64,000 nucleotides of DNA from Hyphodiscus hymeniophilus (lineage: Eukaryota > Ascomycota > Leotiomycetes > Helotiales > Hyphodiscaceae): the NCBI GenBank assembly GCA_016508695.1, contig VNKQ01000002.1:1674001-1738000 (forward strand), written 5' to 3'. The translations under genes and the position numbers were made by a program. This document shows, in pieces, positions 22,759-35,611 of this stretch (position 1 is its first letter; each line of letters opens with the position of its first letter). The notes beneath the pieces were generated by a model. That model was given only the letters and a program-made list of their open reading frames with translations. It was not told where the DNA came from and did no database searches.

Positions 22759-23969
22759 ATGAGGCTCGATACGAAACATATGCGCTATCTGACCAATGAA
22801 GATTGGAAGACTCTCACGGCCGTTGAAACCGGCTCGCGAAATCACGAAGTCGTCCCCACAGCTCTCATCGGACAACTTAGTGGCCTACGCGGGGGAGTCC
22901 ACAAGAGTATATCTGCGTTAGCAAAGGTCGGACTCATTGCACGATTGAAGAACGCAAAATACGATGGCTACCGTCTCACGTATGGAGGCCTCGATTACCT
23001 CGCCTTGAACCAATACCGGAAGCGTAAAGATGTCTACAGTGTTGGGAATCAAATTGGAGTTGGCAAAGAAAGCGATATCTTCGTTGTGGCAGACGAGAAG
23101 GGAGTGCAGCGTGTGTTGAAGATACATAGATTGGGCCGCATATCCTTTCGAACTGTCAAGGCAAATCGAGATTATCTACGGAATCGATCGAATGGTTCTT
23201 GGATGTACATGTCGAGACTGGCTGCGTTGAAGGAATATACATTCATGACTGCACTTCGAGAGAACGGCTTCCCAGTCCCAGAGCCACTTGCACAATCCAG
23301 ACACACGATAGTTATGTCCTTGATTGACGCTTTTCCCATGCGTCAGATCTCCTCCGTCCCTAACCCGGCGTCCTTATACGCGGAGCTCATATCCATGATT
23401 TTACGACTTGCACAATACGGCCTAATACATGGCGACTTTAATGAGTTCAATATTTTGATCAAGGAAGAAATAATACCCAAGGCCTCGGGGATCAGACCGA
23501 GTCCATCACACTCACCCCAATTCTGATCGATTTTCCCCAAATGGTCTCAATGGATCACGCAAACGCAGAATACTACTTCGATCGCGATGTCAACTGTATA
23601 AAGCGATTCTTTCAACGCCGTTTCCACTTTACCAGTGATGAGAAAGGTCCGCATTTTAGAGACGCACGCAAACTGGTAGGGAGCGATGGCGTAAAGAGAC
23701 TTGATGTTTCTGTAGAGGCTTCAGGATTCTCAAGGAAGATGGCGAGGGAGCTTGAGGCATATATGAAGGAAGTTGGCGTGGATGGCGATGGCGATCCCGA
23801 TGCTACTCGGAGTGACGAGGAATCCGAAGATGAGGAGGGAGAAGAAAATGGATTAGAAGTGGATGGAAGTGCTGGAGAGGACGCTGGCGAAAGCGAAAGC
23901 CAGGTGGATGAGAAGCATACACTTGATGGATCTTTACTGTCGCAACTGAACGTCAGTGATAAGACTTGA
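22759..23969 (+). CDS. RIO2: Atypical protein kinase Rio2 with an apparent one-base frameshift
   Basis: Kinase/ATPase required for late cytoplasmic maturation of the 40S ribosomal subunit. The single-exon frame from the ATG at 22759 (A at -3) has the Rio2 winged-helix domain (residues 1-85), the Rio-type P-loop GVGKESDIF (about 100-108), ATP-binding Lys (about 121, in VLKIHRLGR) and catalytic loop HGDFNEFN (Asp 226, Asn 231). After NILIKEE the frame changes. The metal-binding ILIDFPQMVS and the rest of the protein lie in the frame that starts 1 nt earlier (-1) and is open from 23445. No GT-AG intron fits. One extra G in the GGGG run at 23487-23490 would restore a protein of about 403 aa with a usual acidic C-terminal tail. 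As written, translation would stop after 255 aa and lose the metal-binding Asp. The gene is essential in yeast, so a consensus error is likely, but a real lesion is not excluded. Confidence 0.93.
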
Positions 23970-24707
23970 TTCAAGAAAGAGTTTTGGCACTTGCTTGGTA
24001 TTTCTAAGCGACTCAGTATACTCCCTTCATCAGTCCCCAATCAACCATGGCGCATGACCACAAGTGATCACACGGATGAACGAACTTCACTGGCTCCGAT
24101 GGCGCTTCAGAGCTGATTCTATCACTAGGCTTGAATCGCAGGAGGAAGAGTCTGTCAATGGCTGTGATGTTTGCGGCAACTCGACCACATAGTTCATAGC
24201 CTTTTACGATGCCGTGGAAGAGAAACTGTTGGTAGAAGATGAAGGCACAATTGCAAGCAAAGGTCGCATTGTTTGATGGACTACTTTCAATTATTCTACA
24301 AAGGCTTCCACAGCTAGTGACAAGAGCAAAGAACCAATATGGGTACAGCGAAAGTGTGCAAAGCTTTTGACTCCATCTCCTCATTGACGTAAAGAGATGA
24401 TTCATGCCAATGATCTCGAAATTCCATGCCATGCTCGAAATGCCAACATGCGATACTAAGTCGCAACTCGAAAGATACCGCAAGTGTATGCGAAGAACAT
24501 AGTTGATACTTGTGCGAGTATGTGTGTCTGGCGAATACGCATAAGCTTGTGGTATGAATTTCGTAAAAGGCGTTGCTGCAGATGATTGCGTGACTGCATA
24601 GAACCACGTAGAGACCTTAGGTATGAAATAGAGAAACGCTGCGACGGAACAAGGGTGAGCTTGCTAAAATGCGACCATGAAAATCAACACCCATCTCTCA
24701 CGAAGGT
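23970..24707. other. Convergent intergenic region between RIO2 and the RRM gene
   Basis: This 738-bp interval lies between two convergent stop codons and should contain both 3'UTRs. Minus-strand frames of up to 156 codons occur, but they show no domain or plausible splicing. I see no repeats or RNA genes. Confidence 0.5.
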
Positions 24708-26770
24708 CTAAGCCTTGCGAGCAGATGGGGACGGTTGAGAACCGCCGTAGGCAACAGCTGGAGAGTCGCAGTGAATGGTGACGCCATCATCAACAGATCC
24801 GTCCTCGGAAAGAGTTGGGGTGGTTGACGAGACTTTACTGGAAGAGGTCAGCATGTGCCAGTGGATGTGTTTGCGAAGGACTTACTCATCCTTGTTCTTG
24901 CGAGCACTAGGTTCAGAGAAGGAGACCTTTCTAGCATGTCGAATGTTATCCTTGAAGATCGAGGCACCAACAGATGTAGAACTGAATGGTTAGTTATGTT
25001 TTGGGTTTCATTTGCAATGTTGGTGTACTCACCTATTGAGAGACTGCTCTCGCTTCCAAGAACCACTGCTGCGTGAGGAACCGGTGGGGAAATGGCTTGC
25101 GATCTGAGAGGCACGCGGAAGAAGCGGAGATGCAACGCTGAGTGGAGGAGAAAGAGCGATAACACTGCCACCGTATGCGCCGATGTTATACTCGTTGGTT
25201 CGGAATTGTCGTCGCTCAGTTGTAATACGCTTGAGATCCTTCTGAGCAGGAGTGTCTGCGTAGCGGACTTGCAGAAGAAGACCTTCTTCGCCAATGGGTT
25301 GACCATGGAACTTTCTGATGACCTCCTCGCAGACATCACGAGACTCGAAGCTGTACAAACTCGTCAGTCGGTACGGTGATGCGAAAATTGGAGTATCTTA
25401 CCGAGCGAAGCCAACACCGCGGCTGTTGTTCTGGCTATCACGGAGGATTCTGCTGGAACTGACAGTGTAGTCCATGAAGATAGCACCAAGCTCCTGTTGA
25501 TATCGTCAGTATGGACAGCAATTTGGTCATATAAGTGATAAAGCTCACTGATTCAGTCATGTTCTTGGGAAGGTTGGAGACATAAAGGTTGGTGGACTGC
25601 TCGTCACCCTCGGCCTTGAGGCGAGAATTGAACGACTCCTGCAAAACGTCAGCAACCGCACACACGGAGCGATACGATAACGGAGATTTACTCTGGCAAA
25701 GCCAACTTCATAGCCAAGTTTGTAGAAACCACGAATGCATAGTTCGGACTCGCGAACGTGGACATACTTGGCAAAACCAAAGCTATGATAATGTAAGCAT
25801 CGTCTTTGGGATGAGAGGGCAACACTAACCCCTTGCAAGCACCAGTAGCAGTATCAATGATAGCCTTCGAAGTCTCGACCTTTCCGAACCGAGCGGCGTA
25901 CGCAGCAAGAGTCTCGTCATCAGTGTTCGGATGAAGACCCCGAATGTATACGTTGCGATTGCCAGGAATGGGATTGGACAAGCTCTGGTCGAGAGTGCGC
26001 ATGCTCTCACGAGGAGTGAAGACGGCAGGAACAGCGTGAGGGATAGCTGGGTGCTGCTGGAGCAATGCATCAATGTCAATATCAACTGGGATGGTCTTGA
26101 ATGGTAATTTGGAGGGTTGCGGAATGTGTTGAGCAGGCAGACCCTGGGGAGAAGGCGTAGAACCAAATGGAGAACGATCAACTTGAGCAATGAGAGTTCC
26201 ATGATCGCGCAATGAGACTGAGCCGTAATAAGGAGTACCTGGGGCCGACTCGTTGGTGGAGTAAGAACCTCTACGATTCTCGAGACCCGGGACATCTTTG
26301 TGAAGGTACTCTGCACTGCCAGAGTAGTAACCACGGGCAGCAGCAGCGTATGGCGTCATGGTTGGGTAGCCGGCAAGATAACCAGGGTATGCATTTTGAG
26401 GGACGTAAGGCATGGTTGCGGTGTATGCGTTGTAGGCGTTGTCGGGAAGTTGAGTTGAAGCCAAAGACTGAGTAGGATACATACCGGGAGCACAGAAGAG
26501 TTGGCCGTCAGCGGTAACATAGAGTTGAGTGCTGGCACCGACTGGAACCTGAGCACCCATGGTCGTACCAGATGCCATGTTGCCACTAGCAAGAGAGACT
26601 CCAGCAAATGAGCCGAGCAGGGAGTTGACGTTGTCATTGCCAGAAACGGGTCCTTGAGAGTACGAAGAGCCCTGGCTGTGAGAGTCATGGTGGGCACGGA
26701 ATTGAGGAGTGTACATGTTGTTGGTGGTGCGATTGGCCTCGAGATGAGCAGTGGTCTGTTGGTAAGACAT
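24708..26770 (-). CDS. RNA-binding protein with two RRM domains (RBMS/MSSP-like), 7 exons
   Basis: Exons 26770-25830, 25782-25692, 25638-25549, 25493-25402, 25350-25033, 24981-24886 and 24837-24708 sum to 1758 nt (585 aa) with matching phases. The first 270 or so residues are low-complexity, rich in Tyr, Pro, Gln, Ser and Ala. RRM1 (about 272-344) has RNP2 VYIRGL and RNP1 KGFGFAKY; its RNP1 spans the first intron. RRM2 (about 360-437) has RNP2 LYVSNL and RNP1 RGVGFARF. The tandem arrangement and the phrase SRILRDSQNNSRGVGFAR resemble the RBMS/MSSP group of single-strand nucleic-acid binding proteins. The C-terminal tail is Ser/Lys-rich. A role in mRNA stability or translation is plausible by family only; the target is unknown. 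Introns are 47-55 nt with clear branch sites such as ACTAACC and CTGACG. The transcript probably also has two 5'UTR introns. Confidence 0.92.
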
Positions 26771-26776
26771 GGTAAT

Positions 26777-27043
26777 CTGCAGCGATAATGGTCAGCTTTT
26801 ACAATGAAAATGTGACAGAACAGCTCGAAGGTTGAATTCGCAGAAAAATAATTGAAGGGCGGTGAAAACTTTGGTGTTGAAGAGGGGGGAAGCAAAGGTG
26901 AGGAGGTGACCTGTGGCGGGGAATCGCAGCAGAAACAAAGCCATGTCTGGAGACTTCGCGAGAGTGGAACGCAACGTGAATGTACGCTGCCACCCGATGC
27001 AAGAAGTTGACAAGGAAAAGAAGATGGATGCAAAAGGACTCAC
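26777..27043 (-). other. Probable 5'UTR intron of the RRM gene (267 nt)
   Basis: On the minus strand a consensus donor GTGAGTCC at 27043 and an acceptor CTGCAG ending at 26777, with branch GCTGAC just upstream, bracket 267 nt. The acceptor lies 6 bases before the start codon at 26770. No coding frame is involved. Inferred from splice signals only. Confidence 0.55.
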
Positions 27044-27100
27044 ATTCACAGTCTCTGGGACGAAAGAGTGAAGTTCTTGGTGATACTCCGAAGCAATGAA

Positions 27101-27158
27101 CTGTAGAATTCCGGGTTAGCATGTTGGTTACGCATGACTTCGGGAGATGAAAACCAAC
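27101..27158 (-). other. Probable upstream 5'UTR intron of the RRM gene (58 nt)
   Basis: The donor is AAG|GTTGGT and the acceptor CTACAG, with branch GCTAACC 15-20 nt before it. Size and signals match the other introns of this gene. It lies upstream of the 267-nt 5'UTR intron, so the transcript start is probably beyond 27160. Confidence 0.45.
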
Positions 27159-29894
27159 CTTGCGGGAAGATAAAGATCAGGACGTTGTCCGAAGCTTTGA
27201 GATTCGTCGCTGTAGGCAAGCTTTGCGCACGAAGGTAGTTGTGTTGACGAGACTGTGAATTGAATGGGATCAAAGTAGCGAGTGGGGATTCTAGAAGATA
27301 GGAAAGCTATCGAGCCAGATGGAGGTGGTAGTGTAGAGAGTGATGGTTTGTTTCGTGTTGATGGAGGATGGAGAAGAAGAGAAGAAGTGTTGGGATGGAA
27401 GTTTTATGATGCAGTGGCCAAAGGTGACAAGTTGGGAAGGAGCCTTCGAGGTCGTCGAAGCCGAGTCGAGTCCTTCTCAGAATAAACAAACTCGAGTACC
27501 GCCAAAAGTAGGCACGACCATAACCACCAGAGCTCAAAGAATGGGAGATAGAAATATCAGCGCGCGAATTATACAAATCTATGGACTTTGATGGAATCGT
27601 TGAAGAAGCAGTCTCTACCACCTATGTGGGAATAAAGGACATCTTTATGGCTGGACAGTTTGGATCTTCTACTGCCATTCTGTGCGCCTGCAGCCATCGT
27701 TTGCTGCATGCACTCCTTCCTGCAGGAGGTTAGAGTACTTTGCATGCACGCAATTGCCTATAACAAGGAATACTGACGAATAAAGGCACCTCAGACTGCA
27801 TGCTTCCTACTTGACATGAAGGTTCCTCTGAGCCAACGTGCAACAAGCAAGTAAATGCCTGTCTTTCCAAAGGCAATGGGGAAGTCTGATTGAGAGAGAA
27901 CCAATGGGATGGAGCTGATCTGCCGACTAGGATTTTGAGAAATGACAGGTTACAATACTGGGAGCTGATGGTACTTCGTTCTCCATGTTTACCAAGAGTC
28001 TGCCTTCAGCCACCACAAGCTCTCCGCGAGCTAATGTGTTATCGTCCTGCCGTCGTAATGTTCGTTTGATGTGCCTGAATATCATTTTCGGATGGCTGAT
28101 CCAATGGTTCTGGGGCCAGTTGAAGCGGATATCAAATGTCAACAAGCTTTCTTCCATCACACCCTGCTCGTCGCCATCCAGCGATCGGCGATGTCAATGT
28201 GTCCATGGTGTAGCAGAATGAAGCGGGGGTACGTGACCGCTGGTATTGTCAAGAAGGATGATGCATACTGAGTAGAGAAGCCATTGCACAATGCACTGGC
28301 TGGTGGGAGAGAAGGAACGACGTCCAGGCACCTTCCCCTTGTCAGTGGCGTCTGCCAGATATCTCTGATCGGCCCTAGGGGCGATCAGGATGAGATCGAG
28401 GGACGGCTTCTATCCCAGTCAATTATGTGTCCCATCGTCTTCAAGATCCACTCCTTGCGTTTGGCTTCCGTTTTGGAGCATAGCCGTCAAAAAGCAAAAA
28501 TGGTTGATGTTCAAGTGACGTTCACAAGACGAGAGAGAAGGCTTACTTGGATGCTTCAGAAACAGTCATTGGTGCAGGATGATTCGGCTTTCAGCTGGTC
28601 TATTATTGCAATCCCCTTACGGAGTATGTCCGACGAGTTGAAGTTGGCCTGGGATTGCTATGCTAACATCTCGTCTGAGATGCGAATGACTCTCTGCACG
28701 GCCTGTCCTTCTGTAGGTCAAGACGACCATTCCGTGTCGGATAGCTGGAAATTTGTGAAGGTCGTCACAAATGACCTTTTAACACTCACATGCTAATCGA
28801 CTCGAACTTTGGTCACTCGATTTGTTTGCACGATTCGAAAAAATCAAATCTCTGTTTGCTGTTGGATTAGGGGTAGGTGCCGCCCGACCGCGCCCTGCCA
28901 CACTTCTTCCCTAATCCCCTTTCCAATTCCTCGGTTGTCGCAACCCGTCTCCTCCTCAAATACCCCTCACTAGCTAGATCTAGTAATCGAGACCACTTTC
29001 TCAAGTCTTTTGGTTGGGCCAGGCGCAAGCCTACCATCTCAAAGACACGGAAGCTGAGAAGAGATGGATTGCTCGCGTACGAGGGACGCAAACAAGAACC
29101 ACCTCGATCTCTAATTGTATATCGGCCTTTGAAGCAAATATAGCTGCGGCAATCGGTTCACCGAGATGTTTCGCATGACCCTCTCTCACCGGTTTCGTGC
29201 TCAGCGCCGAAAGATTCCCGGTCGAAAAAGCAATCAACAAGCCGTGCGCTGAGAATGCTTAACCACTGGTCCAACGGGGTCTCCAGAGTCCAGAATCCAC
29301 TCTCCTACACGCAGTGGCCAGTCTCTACGTCCGTGCAGTAACGGTCTCACACCGAGTGAGTACAGTAACTGCGCACAGACTTCCGCCATGAGAAGATTCG
29401 CGAGCCGTTCCTTCCATTCACTGATTTCAGACTGACTTTTAGAAAGTGGCATGAAAGACCCTTGTGGGGACGTAGTTTGCGCGAGTAGTTCTGAATGTTT
29501 GAGGTGGTTTGTACCTTTGCAGGGTACGAGTACGACGAGTAGCACAGCTGCACAATTTGTGTGCATTTTACAGAACTCGCGAACATTAGCCCACCTAGCC
29601 AAAACAAGATTTGTATACATATCAAAAAACGTCCTCCCAAAAGAACCATTACATCCCAATTACTTCCCCTAATTGATACTAGAATTTAAAGAAGAGTATA
29701 TATCCGAGGTATAAATATATCTCTTAGTTCTGGCAAGCTTTGCTCGACGAGGACTTTGGCCATTTTACATAACCAAGATGGGCATCAGACGAGCAGAATT
29801 ATCAAAAATGCGCTCGCGCAATCGAATGAGGACCTGTCTCTCAAAGTCAAAGACACAACACAATTTGAGACACCACGTTTCACTAGATTAACCT
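27159..29894. other. Gene-poor flank of the AT-rich block
   Basis: Upstream of the RRM gene the sequence is ordinary in composition and has no gene I can support. The longer frames (28284-28796 plus, 170 codons; 29234-29659 minus, 141 codons) have no recognisable motif and overlap frames on the other strand. The last 200 bp before 29895 already become AT-richer. The interval ends exactly where the first LTR begins. Confidence 0.5.
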
Positions 29895-30160
29895 TATCAC
29901 AAAATTAAGGCTTAACTAATCTTATAGTTATAGAATATCTAATTACACTCGTTGAATATTTAGTTACGTTATATAATTACCTAAGCTTTATTTAAGTACT
30001 TATTTCGCTAAGCTTTACGAGAGTAATTTAATATTTAGGAGAAGACTTACTTCTTTTTCTTTTTTCTTTAGACTAGATAATACTTAATATATACTTACTT
30101 GAGTAGTCTTTTCTTATAAACCCTTTCTTCTTAAAGATTAGACTAATTATTTATATAATA
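29895..30160 (+). repeat. Copia LTR (5' LTR of copy A)
   Basis: 266 bp, beginning TATCACAAAATTAAGG and ending ATTTATATAATA. The ancestral TG...CA ends are RIP-altered to TA...TA. It is repeated at 35612, 40021 and 48323 (plus) and at 45107, 49034 and 63837 (minus). Confidence 0.9.
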
Positions 30161-33100
30161 GTTATAAGCCTAGTTTATATAATACTTAAGAATTGTTTAT
30201 TTTAAGAAATATATTATAATATACTATTATATAAGTAGATTTGAGTATATAGCTTTACCTATTAGAATAGACGAGCTAACTCTTACTAACTCTTTAAAAA
30301 GAATAACCCTTATATTAAGGTTTTCTTTAATTAAAATAATAACTAATTATTTAATTTATTTTATATACAATTACTTAAAAGCCTTTAAGTAAAGTATTAA
30401 TTATTTTATAATATATTTACCTTATATAATATAGCGATTCTAGTCGATATTTAATTAAAGACCTAATTAAAGTAACTAAAATAATACTCTTTCTTTTATT
30501 ATAATATAAGATTACTTAATATTTTAGAATATATAAATCTAATAATTTCGAGTATTCTAATATATTTTACACTCTTTCTAAAGGCGATAAGATTAAAATA
30601 AATAATCGAGGAGCTAAATATAATCTAATAGCTTAAGCAAATTAAGTTTAATCTTATAAAAGTAATAAAGGCAAAATAAAATCGCATTAAAATTGTAAAT
30701 CGAACGCGTAATAAGACCCTAATAACCTTTAAAGGAATATTCTCTACTCTAAAAGAAGTAAATCCTAAACTAAAACTAGTTATTCCTTTTAAACCGATTA
30801 TTATTATTACAATATATAATAATATTCGGGGTCGATACTAAGCTTACTTTAAGTCGATTATATAAGAGCGTAAGAAGTAAGATAAACGATTATAGGATCT
30901 TTTAGTAATCTCTAATTAAATAAATTTATTTATCGATAAGGAAATACTATAAGTAATTAAGACTAGATTAATATTTAGTAATAATATAAGCTTATAATTA
31001 CTTTTAATCGAACTTAAGAATTATATAGCTTTAATAAAAGAAACCTTTATAGCTATAGCTCGATAAACTTACTAAAAAGTCTTAAAAGAAAGTTAAAAAA
31101 ACTCGACTAATTGCCTTAAATAGTTTTTAAAGTAAGAGAATATATTAACTATTACTTATATATATAAACTTTTAGATATCGAGCTAAGTTATCTCTTAAT
31201 TACTAATTTCTTAAAAGTAATTAAAGAAATACTCTTAGAGTTTACTTATAATTAAATAAGTAAAGTAATTATAATTTAAGAAATAAGAGAGGTAATTATT
31301 AATATTAATATCTTAAGACGACTTTTCTTAGCTTATTTATATAAGTAATTACTAGATATAAAATTAGTAAAATCTCGTTTAGTAATAGTTACTCTTAAAA
31401 GTTTCTTAAGATAAGATCGATTACTAAGTCTCTTTAAATATAATTATTTATACCTTTTAAGAAATAAAAAGTATTTTTAGAAACTAGAGTCTTATAAACG
31501 CCTAAAAGTAGCGATTACTAAAATAACTAATTATAAGTTTAAAACTAAGCTTAGTAATTTTAAAAAAAATAAAATTAAAAATCGAGTAAAAAGTAGCTAT
31601 TAGAAATAATTAATCGAAAAAAAGAAGTAAAAGTAATACCTCGATAAAATACTAAACTCGAAGAAATAATAAAGTAAGTACTTAAATAGAGTTAATTATA
31701 TAATTATTAATCTAGACTTACTTGAAAAAGCGAGTTATAAGATTTATTCGATTTTTAATTCTCTAAAGAAACACTTACTTTTTAATAGTATACTTTTTAA
31801 TAATTATAAATTAATATACTTAGTTAATATAAAAGACTTATTTAAGCCTAATTCCTTTATTCTTTTAATTAATAATAATATAGTTAAAGTCGGTTCGGGT
31901 ATTCTTTTAATTATTAAAAAAGGTACTCGAGTAATTAAAAATCTCTTTAATAAGCTATAAAGACCTTATATATCTAATCTTACTCTTTCGGATATAGTTA
32001 TAATTAATAGTTTTTATATAAATATTATTTTAAAAGCTTAGATACTTAAAGTAAGGATTTGGTTTTATAATCTTAATTATTTATTAAGATATAAGAGTAT
32101 TAATTCTAACGTTATTATACTTAGTATAAAACGTAAATTTAACTTAGTTTTTCTTAAATATAAGTTACTTACTTTTTGCCTAGGTTCTTTCTTTATAATT
32201 CTAATATATATAAGACTAATAATAATATACTTAACGATTAAATAATAACTAAAAAAGTTATTTAAATAATTAAGAGACTACTTAAAACCTTAGAGCGATT
32301 TAGCTAAGCTTTAGTATTAACGAGTAAGATACCCTAGACTAAAAGTCCTCGAGTTACTTATAAAAGCGGCTAGGAATATAATTATTAAGGGAATATTAAT
32401 TATATATTGCGAAGCTTATACTTTTATATTAGTTAAGAAGTAAATCTCCCGCTAAGTATTATACTTTAAATTACCGAGACTATTTTAGAGAATTATTTGG
32501 GATCTCTTTAATTTCTTTAAAGTATATAATAATATTAGCTAGATTTTACTAATTAAGGACGAGTTTAATAGAAAGTACTAGGGATTTATACTTATAAAGA
32601 AACGCGGGATTATAATTATAAACTCAATCTCTTATTTTAATATATAAGTAAAACGCTAATTTAAATTATTAATTTATAAGATTAAGAGTAATTAAGACAC
32701 TTTAGTAATCTCTCTTTTTAGTATAATAAATTTTAAGTAATAGGCCGATATAAAAGGAATCGATATAGAATTAGTATTAGCTTATACTTATAAGCCTACT
32801 AGTATAATCGAGAAAGCTAAGAGAAATATAATCGAGAAATTAATTAGAATAAGACTTATTACTAATCTCCCGGAAAACCTTTAGCTAAAGATATATAAAG
32901 TAGTAATTTACTTATATATTATTCTTTCTTTTAAAGCTTATAAGTAACGCTTATTAAATAAAGTCTTATATTTATAGTTTCGGAACTACTTTAAGTAATA
33001 TAATTAAGTACTTATATAATAAGTAATAACTAATCTTAGACCTAATTAGAATAAGATTTATACTTATAGCGCTTAAGTATATACTCTAAAGAAAGAATAA

Positions 33101-34704
33101 TAAAAAGGCAAAAATAAAAGAGTATTTAAAGTATTTTTCTAAGTATATATTAAATACTTAGTTAAATATATTACGTCTAATATATATAGGATTTAAGTGC
33201 CTTAACTTAAAAGAGTAATCGTTATAAGGAATATAACCTTTAATAAAACTAAATTCTATATTCCCAATTAGAAGATATAAGAATAATAGCCCTTAATAAG
33301 CGCTAAAGCTATTGTTTTTCTAATCGAAGAGTATAAAATTTAAGATACTACTAGTAGAATTATTAAATATCTTCTTATAAATAAGATACTCTTTTTTAAA
33401 AGAAAAGTTACAATTATACTAAAAGATCTTATATACGAGATTTTAAAAGGTAAGCTTTTAAGTAAAGATAATAAGAGTTAAAACTCGGGGTAAGTAGAGA
33501 AATTAGACTTTTAACTCTTAAATAAATACTTAAGCTAATAAACTTATAAATAGAAACTAAGAGAAGTAATAATAATTATTTATTTAAAAGAATACTTATA
33601 ATTAGTAATTATACTAATAGCAAGTTAAATAAGAATATAATTACTTAAGAATTAGCTTAGTTATTAAATAAGTACTTAAGTATAAGTAAACAATTAATTC
33701 CTTAAGTAATTATATACTAATTTAAAAAACTACTTAATTTAGTATAAGGCGAATTTAGCTTTAGTAATTATAAAATAGCTACGAGTAATAGTCTCTTAGT
33801 AACGGAAAGTAGCCTTTTAAGTAATACTCTAATAATAAGAGTCTTAAATTGTAAGATATACTAATTAAGTAAATTAAAACAATAAATATAGAAAAATTAA
33901 TAGTTTAAGCTATAAATTATCTCTAAAAAAAATTTAGATAAGAATAAACTAAGTATATTATATATTACTTTAATATATACCTCGATCTTAAGATTAAGCT
34001 AAGAGTAATATAATAAGTTCTTATTAACGTTTTAAAAGGACTTAAGCTATAAAAAATAAATTTAAATAATATATATAATAATCTTTACTTTTATTTTAGT
34101 AAATAATACTTTAAGAAAAAAGACACTTCTAGCTTTAAGAAGAGTTTACTAAAAAGATCTTTTAAAGGTATTAAGGTTATAAAGTAATCTCGAGATATAC
34201 GAATATAATAATTACTTTATCTAAGATAAAAGATTAGACTAATTATTTACGCGATAGTTATAAGCCCGGTAGAGATTAGAATACAAGAGTATATATAGCA
34301 TTAGTAGTACCGATTATTATATAGTATAGCGGAATTCTTAAAGTAATAATTATTAGATTTTCTAGCTATTAGAAAAGACAAACAATTAAGGCAAGGCTAA
34401 TCTCGCCAAGTACTAAGACTATAAGTAAGACTATAAGAATAATAAAAAAGAGTATCTAGAATATAATCGTTTAAGATATCTAGAATATAATTATTTAAAA
34501 TAAAAGAATAAAGACTAAAGCGAGTAGTTTAACTATATAAGTAATAAGTAGAATTATTATCTAAACAAGTAATAAGAATAAGAGTAAGTATAAATAATAA
34601 GTATAAAAGTTAATAATAGTAATTATATAACTTAATAAGAAATAAAATTAAATTATCTTTATTTTCTTTATCTTTATCTTTTTTAGCTTTGTTTTCTTTA
34701 TCTT

Positions 34705-34770
34705 CTTCTTCTTTATTATTATTATTATTATTATTATAATCGTTATTATTATTATAATTATTAGTAAAAA
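34705..34770. repeat. TTA-rich microsatellite in copia copy A
   Basis: Runs of TTA/ATT triplets in the 3' internal region. Equivalent tracts occur at about 39.12-39.17 kb, 46.14 kb and 50.16-50.2 kb in the other copies, so the tract belongs to the element. Confidence 0.85.
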
Positions 34771-35611
34771 GAGGGGGAAATTAAAAGAAATCGTTAGATT
34801 TAGTAATAGAAAGATTAATAAGTGTCTTTACTTAAAGTTCTTTTTCTTTAAAGCCCTATATATTAAAAAGGTTAGCTATACTAATTATCGAATATAAAGT
34901 AATAATTAAATAAAGCTTAAGAATTAAACCTAGAATTTAAATAAAAGTAATCGACTACTCGAGCTTTTACTTATACTATTACTTAAGGTATTACTTATAT
35001 CGATAATTAATAAAAAGATAAAAGAGCTATTAATAAAATAATAATAGTATACTATTATAATAATATTAAAAGTTAACGTTATTATTTATTATTATTATTA
35101 GAGGTTAAAAGGTCGCGAGATTGCGATTTTATACTTATAACCTAATTAGCTACGCGCCTACTAATATAATTAGAAGCGTATTAAGTTACTAGATTAATTA
35201 AAGTAACTATAAAGATTAAACGACGTATAAAGTTTATATTATTTATATTATTTGCGTTATTTATATTATTTGTAAGGCTAAGAGATAAAAGAGATATTAA
35301 TTAAAACTAATTATAATACTAGTTACTACTAAGTATAAGATCTCTAATTAGATTAATTATATTAAGTAATTAAATAAAGTAAATACTAATATTTATAACT
35401 CGAAATTTATATATATATAAAGTATAGAGAACTTACTTATAAGCTATATAAGCAAATATACGCTATATCTTATAATTGACTTCGAATACGAGTATATATT
35501 CTAATATATTAAATTAAAGCTATTCGAGGAATATAAGGGATTAAAAATTACAAAATAATAGTTATTATAAAATAAAAGGTCTTTAGACTTTTTTATAATA
35601 ACTAGGGAGTA

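Noticed and set aside
28284..28796. 170-codon plus-strand frame
   Set aside because: Longest frame in the flank, but composition and residues show no domain, and no neighbouring exon could be joined.
29234..29659. 141-codon minus-strand frame near the isochore edge
   Set aside because: Not recognisable, and its first codon is not ATG-like in a good context; treated as chance.
14837..29894. Biosynthetic or defence gene cluster
   Set aside because: The genes are unrelated housekeeping genes; there is no backbone enzyme, NLR or het-type gene that I can recognise.
1..29894. tRNA or rRNA genes
   Set aside because: Looked for T-loop GGTTCGAATC-like and intron-bearing cloverleaf patterns by eye; none was convincing. 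A covariance-model search would settle this.
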